Source: an uncultured Clostridia bacterium (GTDB taxonomy: Bacteria > Bacillota > Clostridia > Christensenellales > CAG-314). From it: a stretch of 64,000 nucleotides of DNA. Location: positions 8,932 to 72,931 of the forward strand of contig CAKQEP010000008.1 of NCBI GenBank assembly GCA_934230325.1, given 5' to 3'. Positions 1 through 7,353 of the stretch are shown one piece after another (the stretch's first letter is position 1; each line of letters begins with the position of its first letter). The position numbers and the translations under genes were made by a program. The notes under the pieces are model-generated. The model saw only the letters and a list, made by a program, of their open reading frames with translations. It made no database searches and was not told where the DNA came from.

Positions 1-278
1 TGAGCAAGGTTTCCGCAGACCTTAACGTAGACAAAGGCAACCTTTCTCGATTGATAGAAAATTTACAGCAAAGAGGTTATGCCGAATCATTTCACAACGC
101 AGGCAATCGCCGCATATTATACGTCAAATTGACAAAGGCGGGATATCAACTGATAAAAGACGAAAGCGATACTTTTTTAAAAAACGCGCAATACATTTTG
201 CGCAATCTGACGCAAGAAGAAAAAATCGACTTTTTAAATAAATACAAAGATATAGTAAATTATATGGAAAAACTTTGA
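1..278 (+). CDS. MarR-family transcriptional regulator, C-terminal part
   Basis: The window opens inside this gene. The reading frame is open from base 3 and ends at the TGA at 276-278. The visible part is the recognition helix and wing of a MarR-type winged helix: SADLNVDKGNLSRLIENLQ, then a wing with NRRILYVKLTKAGYQL, which is the family's usual RRxxVxLTxxG pattern, followed by a C-terminal dimerisation helix rich in charged residues. MarR proteins bind operators as dimers and usually respond to small ligands or oxidants; the ligand here cannot be told. The N-terminal dimerisation helices lie outside the window. It is convergent with the sensory-hydrogenase operon and separated from it by a bidirectional terminator. 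Confidence 0.8.
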   Translation, partial: SKVSADLNVDKGNLSRLIENLQQRGYAESFHNAGNRRILYVKLTKAGYQLIKDESDTFLKNAQYILRNLTQEEKIDFLNKYKDIVNYMEKL

Positions 279-371
279 TTTGTTGAAAGTTTTAAAGTGT
301 TTAAAAAATACCCGTTTTGCTACGGTTCCGTTTGTCATATGACGCACGACAACAACTCTAAAAATTACGAC

Positions 372-406
372 AAAGGCGGAGCGAAAATCGCTCCGCCTTT
401 TGAATT
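372..406. terminator. Bidirectional Rho-independent terminator
   Basis: A 12-bp perfect stem (372-383 with 389-400, AAAGGCGGAGCG and its complement) with a 5-base loop sits between the convergent MarR and phosphatase genes. T-rich sequence follows on the plus side, and the A-run on the left gives U residues for minus-strand transcripts, so it can serve both. Confidence 0.85.
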
Positions 407-471
407 TTTTTGATACGTTTTGAATTTTTTGAGTTTTTTTGATAAGGTTGATTTTTTGAGTGGGGCGGGGA

Positions 472-1644
472 TTAAAAGTAGTTTACTTTTATCCTTTTGC
501 CCATCTTTTTAAGGCTTTTGGACAGTTCTTCTACCAAGTTCATTTTTATGTTAAAGTTGATGGGTAGGTCGGGGTTTTGGTGCGCTGGGTTTACCGCTCT
601 GCCTACGTAAAAGTTGATGTCCGTCGCTTCTTCAAACAGCAACCGACAAATAAGCGACGCTCCGTCGTGCCCATAACTCCATTTTTCGTACAGTTGGTTG
701 TCGGTGACAAAATCCTTTGCGTATTCCACTACTTTGTTCATGGTTATCACGCCTTCGGTCACGAGGTCCACGCCTTCTATTTCCGCTATAGGCGGAACGT
801 CGCTCCTCACGAAAGAAATGCTTGCCTTTACTTCCTTACCCAAATACTTTGCGGCAATAGACGCGGTAGTGCCGCCGCACACGATATGTTTGCCTTCTTT
901 TGAGAAAAACAGCGACATCATTCTGCCGGCGTCGTCGCGGTTTGCGGGCGGGCCGAAAAGAATATTTACGGGTTCTCTTTTGCGAACTCTTACCACGCAA
1001 GCGGTGGTATCGTCGCCGGGTTTGTTTCCGTAAAGTCTGTCGCACTCGTCTACGAGGATAGTAGCGAGAGTTTTTGCGGTGTACCCTGCGCAGACGAGCG
1101 GCTCCATATAGGTGATAATATCGTCGCGCCGCCAGCCAAAGTTGTAGACCGTGCCGAGTCCTGCGTGCGGGCAGCCGTCGCTCATAAGAATAAAGTGGTC
1201 GCCTTCCTTAAGCGAAACGACGGTTCTGTACAATTTTTTGCCCATAATAGTCATTTCGCTGCGCGGCACGACGACGTTTTTGCCGTCGCGTATAAAAATT
1301 GCTTGCGGGTTGTCGTACTCGATAATTTCCGCTTCTCTGTTGTTTACGATATGCAAAATCGAAAAAGTGGAGTACGCCACTCCTCTGACCGAGCAGATAG
1401 GCAAAGTTTCTGCGATAGTTTTGACGCATTCCTCTATAGAAAGTCCTTCCGCCACCATAGTGGATATTATGCGTGACGTAAGCGTAGACAGAATGCTTGC
1501 TTTAACGCCGCTACCCAAGCCGTCGGCAAGAACCACAACCTGCGAATTTTCGTTTTGCTCGATAACTTCCACGTGGTCGCCGCAAAGTTGTTCGCCGTAA
1601 TGATTTATCGCTTTGTATCCTATATCTACGCACAAATCATTCAT
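472..1644 (-). CDS. SpoIIE-type PP2C serine/threonine phosphatase of the sensory hydrogenase operon
   Basis: A 390-aa cytosolic protein. The first ~225 residues form a SpoIIE/PP2C metallophosphatase domain. Metal-binding motifs are visible: LADGLGSG with Asp41, MSDG near residue 155, and PGDDTTACVV near 215. The C-terminal ~165 residues are a separate domain (FGPPANRDDAGRMMSLFF and GGTTASIAAKYLG) that I can recognise only as the usual partner domain of this phosphatase in clostridial hydrogenase loci. It overlaps the hydrogenase gene by 8 nt, so translation is probably coupled. PP2C phosphatases of this type normally dephosphorylate anti-sigma-factor antagonists or other Ser/Thr phosphoproteins; the substrate here is unknown. 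Its context suggests the output half of an H2 or redox sensing module. It is the last gene of a five-gene minus-strand operon. Confidence 0.85.
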   Translation of the reverse strand: MNDLCVDIGYKAINHYGEQLCGDHVEVIEQNENSQVVVLADGLGSGVKASILSTLTSRIISTMVAEGLSIEECVKTIAETLPICSVRGVAYSTFSILHIVNNREAEIIEYDNPQAIFIRDGKNVVVPRSEMTIMGKKLYRTVVSLKEGDHFILMSDGCPHAGLGTVYNFGWRRDDIITYMEPLVCAGYTAKTLATILVDECDRLYGNKPGDDTTACVVRVRKREPVNILFGPPANRDDAGRMMSLFFSKEGKHIVCGGTTASIAAKYLGKEVKASISFVRSDVPPIAEIEGVDLVTEGVITMNKVVEYAKDFVTDNQLYEKWSYGHDGASLICRLLFEEATDINFYVGRAVNPAHQNPDLPINFNIKMNLVEELSKSLKKMGKRIKVNYF

Positions 1645-3310
1645 TTGAAATAGACTCCTTGAGTTTTGTCAACGCTATTTTTGTTTCCGCCGCCGTTTCT
1701 CCGAGCAAGGACGCGATTTCCTGAACGATGCGCATTTGCTTATCCACGACTTTGTCTGCGACTTCTACCGTTTGGGCGGCAATGCTTTCGCGTTTTTCCT
1801 TTTCCGTTTCCTCGTCGGTGATGTCGCGCATTATTCCCACCAAAAGGTGGTAGTTTTCGTCGTATACTACCGTTTGCTCAACGTATTTTTTGTATTCTGC
1901 GAGATACGTTCTTTCATCTCTGACGCTGCGTTTGCTTCTCAACACGCGGTTGAAAATGTCGGGATCGAGTATGCGAACGACTCCCTCTCCCAAAATATCG
2001 GAGTCGGCGCGGATATTCATTATTTTTTTTGCGACGGAGTTTATCTGCTGAACTTCCAGATTTTCGTTTAGCACGATAAGTCCGTTTGGCGTGTTGTTTA
2101 CTATACAGTCGGAAAAACTTTCGGCTTTTTCCTTTAAGTAAGGCAAGCACATAGATATTTCGGCTTTTCCGTTGTAAATAGCGACGGCTTTTTCGCGGCA
2201 GGTGTTGTACCCGCAAGAACCGCAGTTGAGTTCGTCCGACGGCTTAAACTTGCCCATTTTGTGCAGAATTTCCGTTATTTCGTACTCGTCTGGGGTGTTA
2301 ACGTGCATTTCTATGGACAGCATATCCTTTTTGAGCGTCGCGCTTTCCGGTTGCGGCACGTCAAAATCTTTTTTGCCCGCGTACCTAACCACCGCCGCGT
2401 AATCCTTGACGGGCGACGGGTGATATTTTTCCATTACCGGACCGCCGACGCAACTTCCTATGCACGCCGACATCTCGATAAAGCATTTATGAATCCGACC
2501 GCTTTGAATATCTTTTAGCGCGGATATACAGTTTTCTACGCCGTCCATACACAGGTAGGTGTAGTCGCTATCCATCGTCATCGTTTTGAGAATACCGCCC
2601 GTCGTCGGGAAATATCTCGCTCTGCTTTTTTGGTTGTCGTCCATATCGGGAACGAGTTCTATGCGCTCCGCTTTGAGCCATTCCGCAAGGTCTTCAAAGG
2701 TCAAAACGCCGTCAACGACGCCCTTGTAATAGTCCGCCTCGTCTTTTTTTGCGACGCACGGACCGATAAACACAACCTTTGCGTCGGGGTGCAGAGTTTT
2801 TAGGTACTTGGCGTGAGCCTGCATCGGCGACACTACGTCCGCGAGATAGGGCAACAAATCGGGAAAATACTTTTGAATCAAAAGGTTTATCGAGTGGCAG
2901 CAAGACGAGATAACTATATCTTTTGTCTTTTGCGCCAAAATTTTTTCGTATTCGGTTTTGACGATAGACGCGCCTATCGCCGTTTCGTCAGCGTCGGCAA
3001 ACCCCAACTTTTTGAGGGCGGCGCGCATACCGTTTATGCCTATATCCTCGTAGTTTGCGATAAACGACGGCGCGATGCTTGCGTAGACGGGTTCTCCCGA
3101 CTGAATCATAACGCGCACTTTTTCCGTTTCCGAAGAAATTTCTTTGGCGTTTTGCGGGCATACTACAAAGCATTGTCCGCACAAAATACATTCGTCGGAT
3201 ATTATGTGCGCCTGATTAGCGGAAAATCTGATAGATTTGACGGGGCAATGCCGTATACACTTGTAACAGTTTTTGCAGTTTGATTTTTTTAACGTAAGAC
3301 AGTTTGCCAT
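1637..3310 (-). CDS. Sensory (group C type) [FeFe] hydrogenase with PAS domain
   Basis: A 557-aa soluble protein. Domain order: two [4Fe-4S] ferredoxin motifs (Cys12-Cys22 and Cys41-Cys51 regions), an H-cluster domain (~70-310), a Cys-rich motif CGSCGYNTC (363-371), and a PAS domain (~400-500) with a C-terminal helix. The H-cluster ligands seem complete: SSCCHS (Cys137/138), GPCVAKK (Cys185) and ACIGSCVGG (Cys283 and Cys287). The usual TSCCPxW and GGGQP features of catalytic enzymes are altered (SSCCHS, VGGPVM). This matches group C, HydS/HfsB-like sensory hydrogenases, thought to sense H2 or redox state and signal through PAS and a neighbouring phosphatase. It lies between two thioredoxin-like ferredoxins and the PP2C gene, in the same operon. 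Signalling rather than bulk H2 turnover is inferred from family and context. Confidence 0.9.
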   Translation of the reverse strand: MANCLTLKKSNCKNCYKCIRHCPVKSIRFSANQAHIISDECILCGQCFVVCPQNAKEISSETEKVRVMIQSGEPVYASIAPSFIANYEDIGINGMRAALKKLGFADADETAIGASIVKTEYEKILAQKTKDIVISSCCHSINLLIQKYFPDLLPYLADVVSPMQAHAKYLKTLHPDAKVVFIGPCVAKKDEADYYKGVVDGVLTFEDLAEWLKAERIELVPDMDDNQKSRARYFPTTGGILKTMTMDSDYTYLCMDGVENCISALKDIQSGRIHKCFIEMSACIGSCVGGPVMEKYHPSPVKDYAAVVRYAGKKDFDVPQPESATLKKDMLSIEMHVNTPDEYEITEILHKMGKFKPSDELNCGSCGYNTCREKAVAIYNGKAEISMCLPYLKEKAESFSDCIVNNTPNGLIVLNENLEVQQINSVAKKIMNIRADSDILGEGVVRILDPDIFNRVLRSKRSVRDERTYLAEYKKYVEQTVVYDENYHLLVGIMRDITDEETEKEKRESIAAQTVEVADKVVDKQMRIVQEIASLLGETAAETKIALTKLKESISNE

Positions 3311-3577
3311 TTAAATCCCCTTACCCTCCTTGAGCGCGCCTTCTATTTTGTCTTGCCAAAAATCCGAAAAGTTTTCCGCAGTGACGCCCGTGTACACGTC
3401 GTCGTTTACCGTGACGGTTATGCCGGAACGAGTACAGTTGCCCGAGCAGAAACTTCCCACAAGCACTACTTGGTCTTCTAAGTGGTTTTCTTCTATTTTG
3501 TTTTTCATCAGATTGACTACTTTTTCCGAGCCTTTGAGGTGGCAGGAACTGCCTACGCATACCTTAACTATCAACAT
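3311..3577 (-). CDS. Thioredoxin-like [2Fe-2S] ferredoxin (NuoE-like), copy 1
   Basis: An 88-aa protein of the thioredoxin-fold [2Fe-2S] family, also seen as NuoE and as the hydrogenase HydC subunit. Four Cys are placed as in the family: CVGSSC near the N-terminus and CSGNC near residue 45. It is probably a one-electron carrier to or from the adjacent sensory hydrogenase. Its ATG shares a base with the stop of the upstream copy (TAATG), and its stop abuts the hydrogenase start. It is the more divergent of the three copies in the window, with TRSGITVTVNDD where the others have QGxCVTV. Confidence 0.88.
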   Translation of the reverse strand: MLIVKVCVGSSCHLKGSEKVVNLMKNKIEENHLEDQVVLVGSFCSGNCTRSGITVTVNDDVYTGVTAENFSDFWQDKIEGALKEGKGI

Positions 3578-3822
3578 TATTTTACCCTCGAAAGAACTTC
3601 CTTGTTAAAAAACTCGTCTACACCGTCGGGCGTAACGGAAAAGAAGTCGTCGTTTACCGTCACGCAAATGCCTTGCTGACATTTTCCCATACAAAAAGTT
3701 CCGCTCAACTCAACCTTGTCTTTGAGCTGTTTGGCAGAAATAAGGCGTTGCAAACCTTCCACTACCTGCCGAGAACCTTTGAGGTGGCAAGAACTGCCGA
3801 TACAAACCGTAACTTTAACCAT
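3577..3822 (-). CDS. Thioredoxin-like [2Fe-2S] ferredoxin (NuoE-like), copy 2
   Basis: An 81-aa protein with CIGSSC and CMGKC, a thioredoxin-fold [2Fe-2S] carrier. The frame is open further upstream, but the ATG at 3822 is preceded by AAGGAG at a suitable distance and gives the family's normal N-terminus (MVKVTVCIGSSC), so I chose it. It closely resembles the copy at 18057-18296, which stands next to the other hydrogenase: both share HLKGS, GTFC, VCVTV-like and DEFFNK/EEFFNK segments. The two tandem copies may pass electrons to different sites of the sensory hydrogenase, or one may be a signalling partner. Confidence 0.88.
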   Translation of the reverse strand: MVKVTVCIGSSCHLKGSRQVVEGLQRLISAKQLKDKVELSGTFCMGKCQQGICVTVNDDFFSVTPDGVDEFFNKEVLSRVK

Positions 3823-3854
3823 TTTATCTTTCTCCTTATCGTTTATCGTTTTTT

Positions 3855-4604
3855 TTATTGATAATCTACGACGTTTACCCACGTGAGCAAACAATCGCGT
3901 TCCGTCGAGTTTCCCTTGACGGACTGATCCGCCGCCACGACGGGCATCCATCTTTGAATCTCCTGCTTTGTGTTGCCGCTTGCTTTGCAGTATAGGTCGA
4001 GATACTCGTCAGAGCCTTCTACGTCGCCCGCCAACCAAAACAAAAGGTAAGTTCTTGCGGCGTCGGCAAGCCCGTTTCCTTCGGTAGCCATCGCCCAGTC
4101 CACTACGTAATCTTTTCCGTCCTCCCCGACGATGACGTTGGACGGGTTAAAGTCGCCGTGACACAATTCCTTCGCTTTGGGCAAACTTTCCATATAGTTG
4201 CGAAGATAGTATCTCGTCGTTGCGGCAAGTTGCGTCCGCGCGATTTTTTCGCTCAACTTGTCCGTCAACTTGCTAAATCCGCAGTTGCCGCTTTTGCGTA
4301 TTTGCAATTGAATATCCACAAACCTTTGCAAATATTCGCTCTTTTTGGCGGGGTTTTCCTTCATCAACCGCTCCAAAGTTTTGCCCCTGACGTATTCCGA
4401 CACGATAGCCCACTTTCCGTCAATGTTTATCACGCCCTTAACCTTAGGAACGTTAACCACCGCGCGCTCCGCTATCGCTTGATTTAACGCTTCGCTCAAT
4501 ACGTCGTCCAAAAAATAGTCCTCGTCAAACACTTTGACGCAATCGTCGCCGTTGCGATATACTATTCTGCTGTTTCTTACGGCTACAACTCTGTCGAGTT
4601 TCAT
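3855..4604 (-). CDS. APH-family (aminoglycoside/choline-kinase-like) phosphotransferase
   Basis: A 249-aa kinase-fold protein. The Brenner-type catalytic motif is present as CHGDFNPSNVIV (~residues 164-175), and the metal-binding motif as VVDWAMAT (~184-191), where the family usually has IDW/IDF. An N-terminal lobe carries the expected YVRGKTLERL. The substrate is unknown; relatives phosphorylate aminoglycosides, choline, homoserine or other small hydroxyl compounds. It is the first gene of the sensory-hydrogenase operon, with AAAGGGGG before the ATG and a good promoter at 4681-4709. Having a kinase at one end of the operon and a PP2C phosphatase at the other suggests paired opposing activities, but that is inference. 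Confidence 0.82.
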   Translation of the reverse strand: MKLDRVVAVRNSRIVYRNGDDCVKVFDEDYFLDDVLSEALNQAIAERAVVNVPKVKGVINIDGKWAIVSEYVRGKTLERLMKENPAKKSEYLQRFVDIQLQIRKSGNCGFSKLTDKLSEKIARTQLAATTRYYLRNYMESLPKAKELCHGDFNPSNVIVGEDGKDYVVDWAMATEGNGLADAARTYLLFWLAGDVEGSDEYLDLYCKASGNTKQEIQRWMPVVAADQSVKGNSTERDCLLTWVNVVDYQ

Positions 4605-4680
4605 ACGACCGCCCCCTTTGCGTTTTTTTAGACTTAATCCGATACGATTTTTTTAAAATCAGTTATTTTTTATCGATAAA

Positions 4681-4709
4681 ATTATATCTTTATATTGACA
4701 AAATGTAAA
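4681..4709 (-). promoter_or_regulatory. SigA-type promoter of the sensory-hydrogenase operon
   Basis: On the minus strand TTTACA, 17 nt, TATAAT. It gives a leader of about 70 nt before the kinase ATG at 4604. The whole intergenic stretch 4605-4779 is very AT-rich and holds no gene. Confidence 0.7.
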
Positions 4710-4779
4710 ATACTTATTTTTTATACTACTATATCTCGTTTGATATAATAAAATCTACCGCAAAAAAAGGCGCAAACCG

Positions 4780-5715
4780 CTAATCGCGCTTGTCGATAAA
4801 CTTTCTTTTGGCGGCGCACAACTCGGTGATAAAAGCCCTGTCCGTTGCCGTAAGTTTGTAGTCGGCGGGATAGATAAGGACGTCTCGGCAAGTGATTTTG
4901 TTGTCGGGGCAGTCTATCTGAACAAGGTTGTAGCGGTTTAAAACTTCTTGGGAAACGGGCGACGCCCACATAAACGTTTCCGTATTTGCGGACAGAATAT
5001 CAAAACGTCCCGCGCGTTCCAAAACAAAAATTTTGCGGTCTACGTCGTCGGGCAAATCTTCCTTTTGCGCGTCGTCGAGAGAAACCGACGGAACAAATGC
5101 GTCGGCGTAAAGAATTTCTATGTAGTTTGTAAGGTCTAAGTAGCGCACTTCGTCAAGGTCGGTGAGCGGGCTGTCCTTGCTTGTAAGGACAACAAATTTA
5201 AACTCGGATATCAACTCGCACGCAAGATTTTTTGACGCGAGCAAGTCGGCAAAGTACTTGTCAAACTTGTCCGCATACCTTATTACGCCCAGTTTGTAGC
5301 CTTTTTCCGTAATGTTGGAGATTGCGTGGAGAGCGTTTGTTTCCTCGTAATAGATTTCGCAACGCTCCTCTTTGGACAAATTTTTGCTAAACTCCGCAAA
5401 GGCGTGAGATATATAGTCGGCTCTCGGCGCAGACACCGCCAAAATTGCCTTTTTTCCCTTTTTTTCCTTAAACAACTTGTCTACGTCGTCTATCTGTTTG
5501 AGAATCTTTTTGCCGCACTCGACAAGCCGCTCCCCGTCGGGCGTAAGCGACACGCCTTTGGAAGTGCGTTCAAAAATAACTATATCCAACTCTTTCTCGG
5601 TTTTTTTGATTATGCGGGAAAGGTTTGGTTGAGCCATATACAATTCTTCCGCCGCTTTGCAAAGCGAACCCGCATTTGCTACGGCGATAACGTATTTGAG
5701 ATATTCGACGTTCAT
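4780..5715 (-). CDS. LysR-family transcriptional regulator
   Basis: A 311-aa regulator. The N-terminal winged helix is a clear LysR HTH (FxxVANAGSLCKAAEELYMAQPNLSR style, residues ~7-30, followed by the linker helix and TPDGERLVECGKKIL). The rest is the periplasmic-binding-protein-like effector domain (~90-300). The frame continues upstream, but the ATG at 5715 starts the standard LysR N-terminus (MNVEYLKYV) and follows a promoter with a sensible leader. It is divergent from the long malate-to-succinate operon. LysR proteins very often control a divergent target, so it is a good candidate activator of that operon. The effector is unknown. Confidence 0.87.
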   Translation of the reverse strand: MNVEYLKYVIAVANAGSLCKAAEELYMAQPNLSRIIKKTEKELDIVIFERTSKGVSLTPDGERLVECGKKILKQIDDVDKLFKEKKGKKAILAVSAPRADYISHAFAEFSKNLSKEERCEIYYEETNALHAISNITEKGYKLGVIRYADKFDKYFADLLASKNLACELISEFKFVVLTSKDSPLTDLDEVRYLDLTNYIEILYADAFVPSVSLDDAQKEDLPDDVDRKIFVLERAGRFDILSANTETFMWASPVSQEVLNRYNLVQIDCPDNKITCRDVLIYPADYKLTATDRAFITELCAAKRKFIDKRD

Positions 5716-5763
5716 AATGCCTCTTTTTTGCGGATAAATCCAGCCGCAAAATATATCGTATAC

Positions 5764-5792
5764 ATTATACCATATACGCCCGCCTTTTTCAA
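5764..5792 (-). promoter_or_regulatory. SigA-type promoter of the LysR gene
   Basis: Minus strand TTGAAA, 17 nt, TATAAT. The leader contains an inverted repeat (TTTGCGG with CCGCAAA, about 5727-5750). No obvious LysR operator (T-N11-A palindrome) could be fixed by eye. Confidence 0.7.
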
Positions 5793-5969
5793 GCGCAAAA
5801 GCAAAATTGACGGCAAAAGATATATACTTTTTGATAATGAGGTATATACAAACGGCATTTGCATTAAACAAATTAAAATGATATAATTATATCGATAAAA
5901 AAAGATAGATATAAATCGTCTTAACAAGCCATCTTCATTTGTCGGCGTAAGTTTCCGTCAAAACTTCCG

Positions 5970-6221
5970 TTGCCACATAAATCATTGATTCTTCCTCATG
6001 CTGCCGATCTCGTCCCGACCTCCTGCAACGGAAGAAAAAAGTCGACAAATTTGATGAATCCCGCTTTTTGCGGAGTACCTCTGATACGGGACGAAATCGG
6101 CGCAAACGTCGAGGTTGACGGCAAAACTTTTAAAGTCGCGGCAAAAACCTTCAAACGATTTTTTAAGGAAAAAATTTTAGATAAAATTGACGAAAAAAGG
6201 CAGCGAATTTCCGCCTTTTAA
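5970..6221 (+). CDS. Doubtful small ORF in the mdh leader
   Basis: An 83-aa open frame between the LysR gene and mdh, resembling no family I know. Its second half (EIGANVEVDGKTFKVAAK and following) has a plausible protein composition. The first half runs through a strongly structured inverted repeat, and no Shine-Dalgarno sequence precedes the ATG. It may be a gene remnant, or an accidental frame in a long structured leader. The frame ends at a small hairpin (AAAAGGC with GCCTTTT, 6195-6219). Confidence 0.2.
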   Translation: MPHKSLILPHAADLVPTSCNGRKKSTNLMNPAFCGVPLIRDEIGANVEVDGKTFKVAAKTFKRFFKEKILDKIDEKRQRISAF

Positions 6222-6273
6222 TGTATAATTAAAGTTAAGGCTGTTTTAAAGCCAAAAAAGCGACTTTGAGTCG
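6004..6273 (+). other. Inverted repeats in the intergenic leader before mdh
   Basis: The 605-nt gap 5716-6320 holds several complementary segments. 6004-6017 pairs with 6087-6100 (13 of 14 bases) and encloses a small hairpin at 6061-6073 (CCGC with GCGG). Further hairpins lie at 6239-6254 (GGCT with AGCC) and 6259-6273 (GCGAC with GTCGC), just before the mdh ribosome-binding site. A TATAAT at 6224-6229 has no recognisable -35, which would fit an activator-dependent promoter. I cannot assign the structures to a known RNA class. Confidence 0.35.
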
Positions 6274-6320
6274 CAAAACCTATTACAAACAAAAAAAATA
6301 ACGCCACAAAGGAGGCAACA

Positions 6321-7265
6321 ATGAATAAAATCACCATTATCGGAAGCGGCAGAGTAGGCTCTACCATCACTTATTCTCTTACTTGCAGAGGACTTGCGGA
6401 CGAAATCGTAATCATCGACATCGACGGAACGAGAGCGTTGGGAGAATCTCTTGACATTCGTCAAGGTTTGGCTTATGACAGCGCGTGTCGCGTTTACGCA
6501 GGCAACTACGAGGACGCGAAAGACTCCGACATTGTCATTATTACGTCCGGCATAGCGAGAAAACCCGGTCAGTCCCGTTTGGAACTCATAAAGACCAACA
6601 TAGAAATTCAAAAGACGATAATTCCGCAAATCACAAAGCAAGCGCCAAACGCTGTGTATATTATGGTATCCAACCCCGTCGATATACTTACATACACTTT
6701 CTGCCGTCTGTCGGGAATCCCCGAAAACAGAGTTATCGGCTCCGGCGCGGTCATCGATACGGCAAGACTACGCGCGCGTATTGCCGAGTACTGCAACATT
6801 CAGGTAGGCAACGTACACGCTTATATGTTTGGCGAGCACGGCGACTCGGGATTCTGCCCGTGGTCCATAGCGAGAATTGCGGGCTTGCAAGTCAACGACT
6901 ACCAAAAAGCGGTAGAAACGTCCGACTACCTCACCACAAAAATCGACATTCCGGAAATTGAAAAGTACGTAAGAGAATCCGGCGCAAAGGTTATATCCCG
7001 CAAAGGCTCGACTTTTTACGCCATCGCGTCTACGGTTTGCTACATAGTCAAAGCAGTGTTGACCAACGCCGACGCCGCAATGACGGTTTCTTCTATGATG
7101 AACGGCGAGTACGGAATCAGCGACGTGTGCCTTAGCACTCTCAACATAATAGGTCGCAACGGAATTACCGGCAAAATTGTCGCTCCTCTCACTCCGGAAG
7201 AAACGGCAAAACTCAAAGCAAGCGCAGAAGTTCTTAAAGGCACGATTTCTCAAATAGACCTTTAA
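6321..7265 (+). CDS. mdh: Malate dehydrogenase (lactate/malate dehydrogenase family)
   Basis: A 314-aa NAD-dependent 2-hydroxyacid dehydrogenase. Rossmann motif GSGRVGST (8-15) and Asp33/Asp35 at the end of strand 2 point to NAD rather than NADP. Catalytic pair: Asp147 (VIDTARLR) and His173 (GEHGDS). The specificity position is Arg80 in IARKPGQSR, as in malate dehydrogenases; lactate dehydrogenases have Gln there. I therefore call it malate dehydrogenase, reducing oxaloacetate to malate, although the GEHGDSGFCPWS segment is more lactate-dehydrogenase-like. It has a strong ribosome-binding site (AAAGGAGG) and is the first gene of the operon feeding fumarase and fumarate reductase. Confidence 0.87.
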   Translation: MNKITIIGSGRVGSTITYSLTCRGLADEIVIIDIDGTRALGESLDIRQGLAYDSACRVYAGNYEDAKDSDIVIITSGIARKPGQSRLELIKTNIEIQKTIIPQITKQAPNAVYIMVSNPVDILTYTFCRLSGIPENRVIGSGAVIDTARLRARIAEYCNIQVGNVHAYMFGEHGDSGFCPWSIARIAGLQVNDYQKAVETSDYLTTKIDIPEIEKYVRESGAKVISRKGSTFYAIASTVCYIVKAVLTNADAAMTVSSMMNGEYGISDVCLSTLNIIGRNGITGKIVAPLTPEETAKLKASAEVLKGTISQIDL

Positions 7266-7353
7266 AAATTGCTTAGGCTCGCTCCCGCAAACGAGCATAG
7301 CCAAAGCAAAAAGTACGACAAAAACGATAGCGACAAACATCGGAGGCAAAATA

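Noticed and set aside
577..903. Plus-strand frames opposite the phosphatase and hydrogenase genes, and similar antisense frames throughout
   Set aside because: They mirror the codon structure of the real genes on the other strand and have no family motifs or start signals.
3823..3951. Longer version of the second [2Fe-2S] carrier
   Set aside because: The extension is Arg-rich and unlike the family, overlaps the upstream kinase gene, and a good ribosome-binding site marks the ATG at 3822.
6321..7265. Lactate dehydrogenase
   Set aside because: Arg80 is at the specificity position where lactate dehydrogenases have Gln, and the neighbours are fumarase and fumarate reductase.
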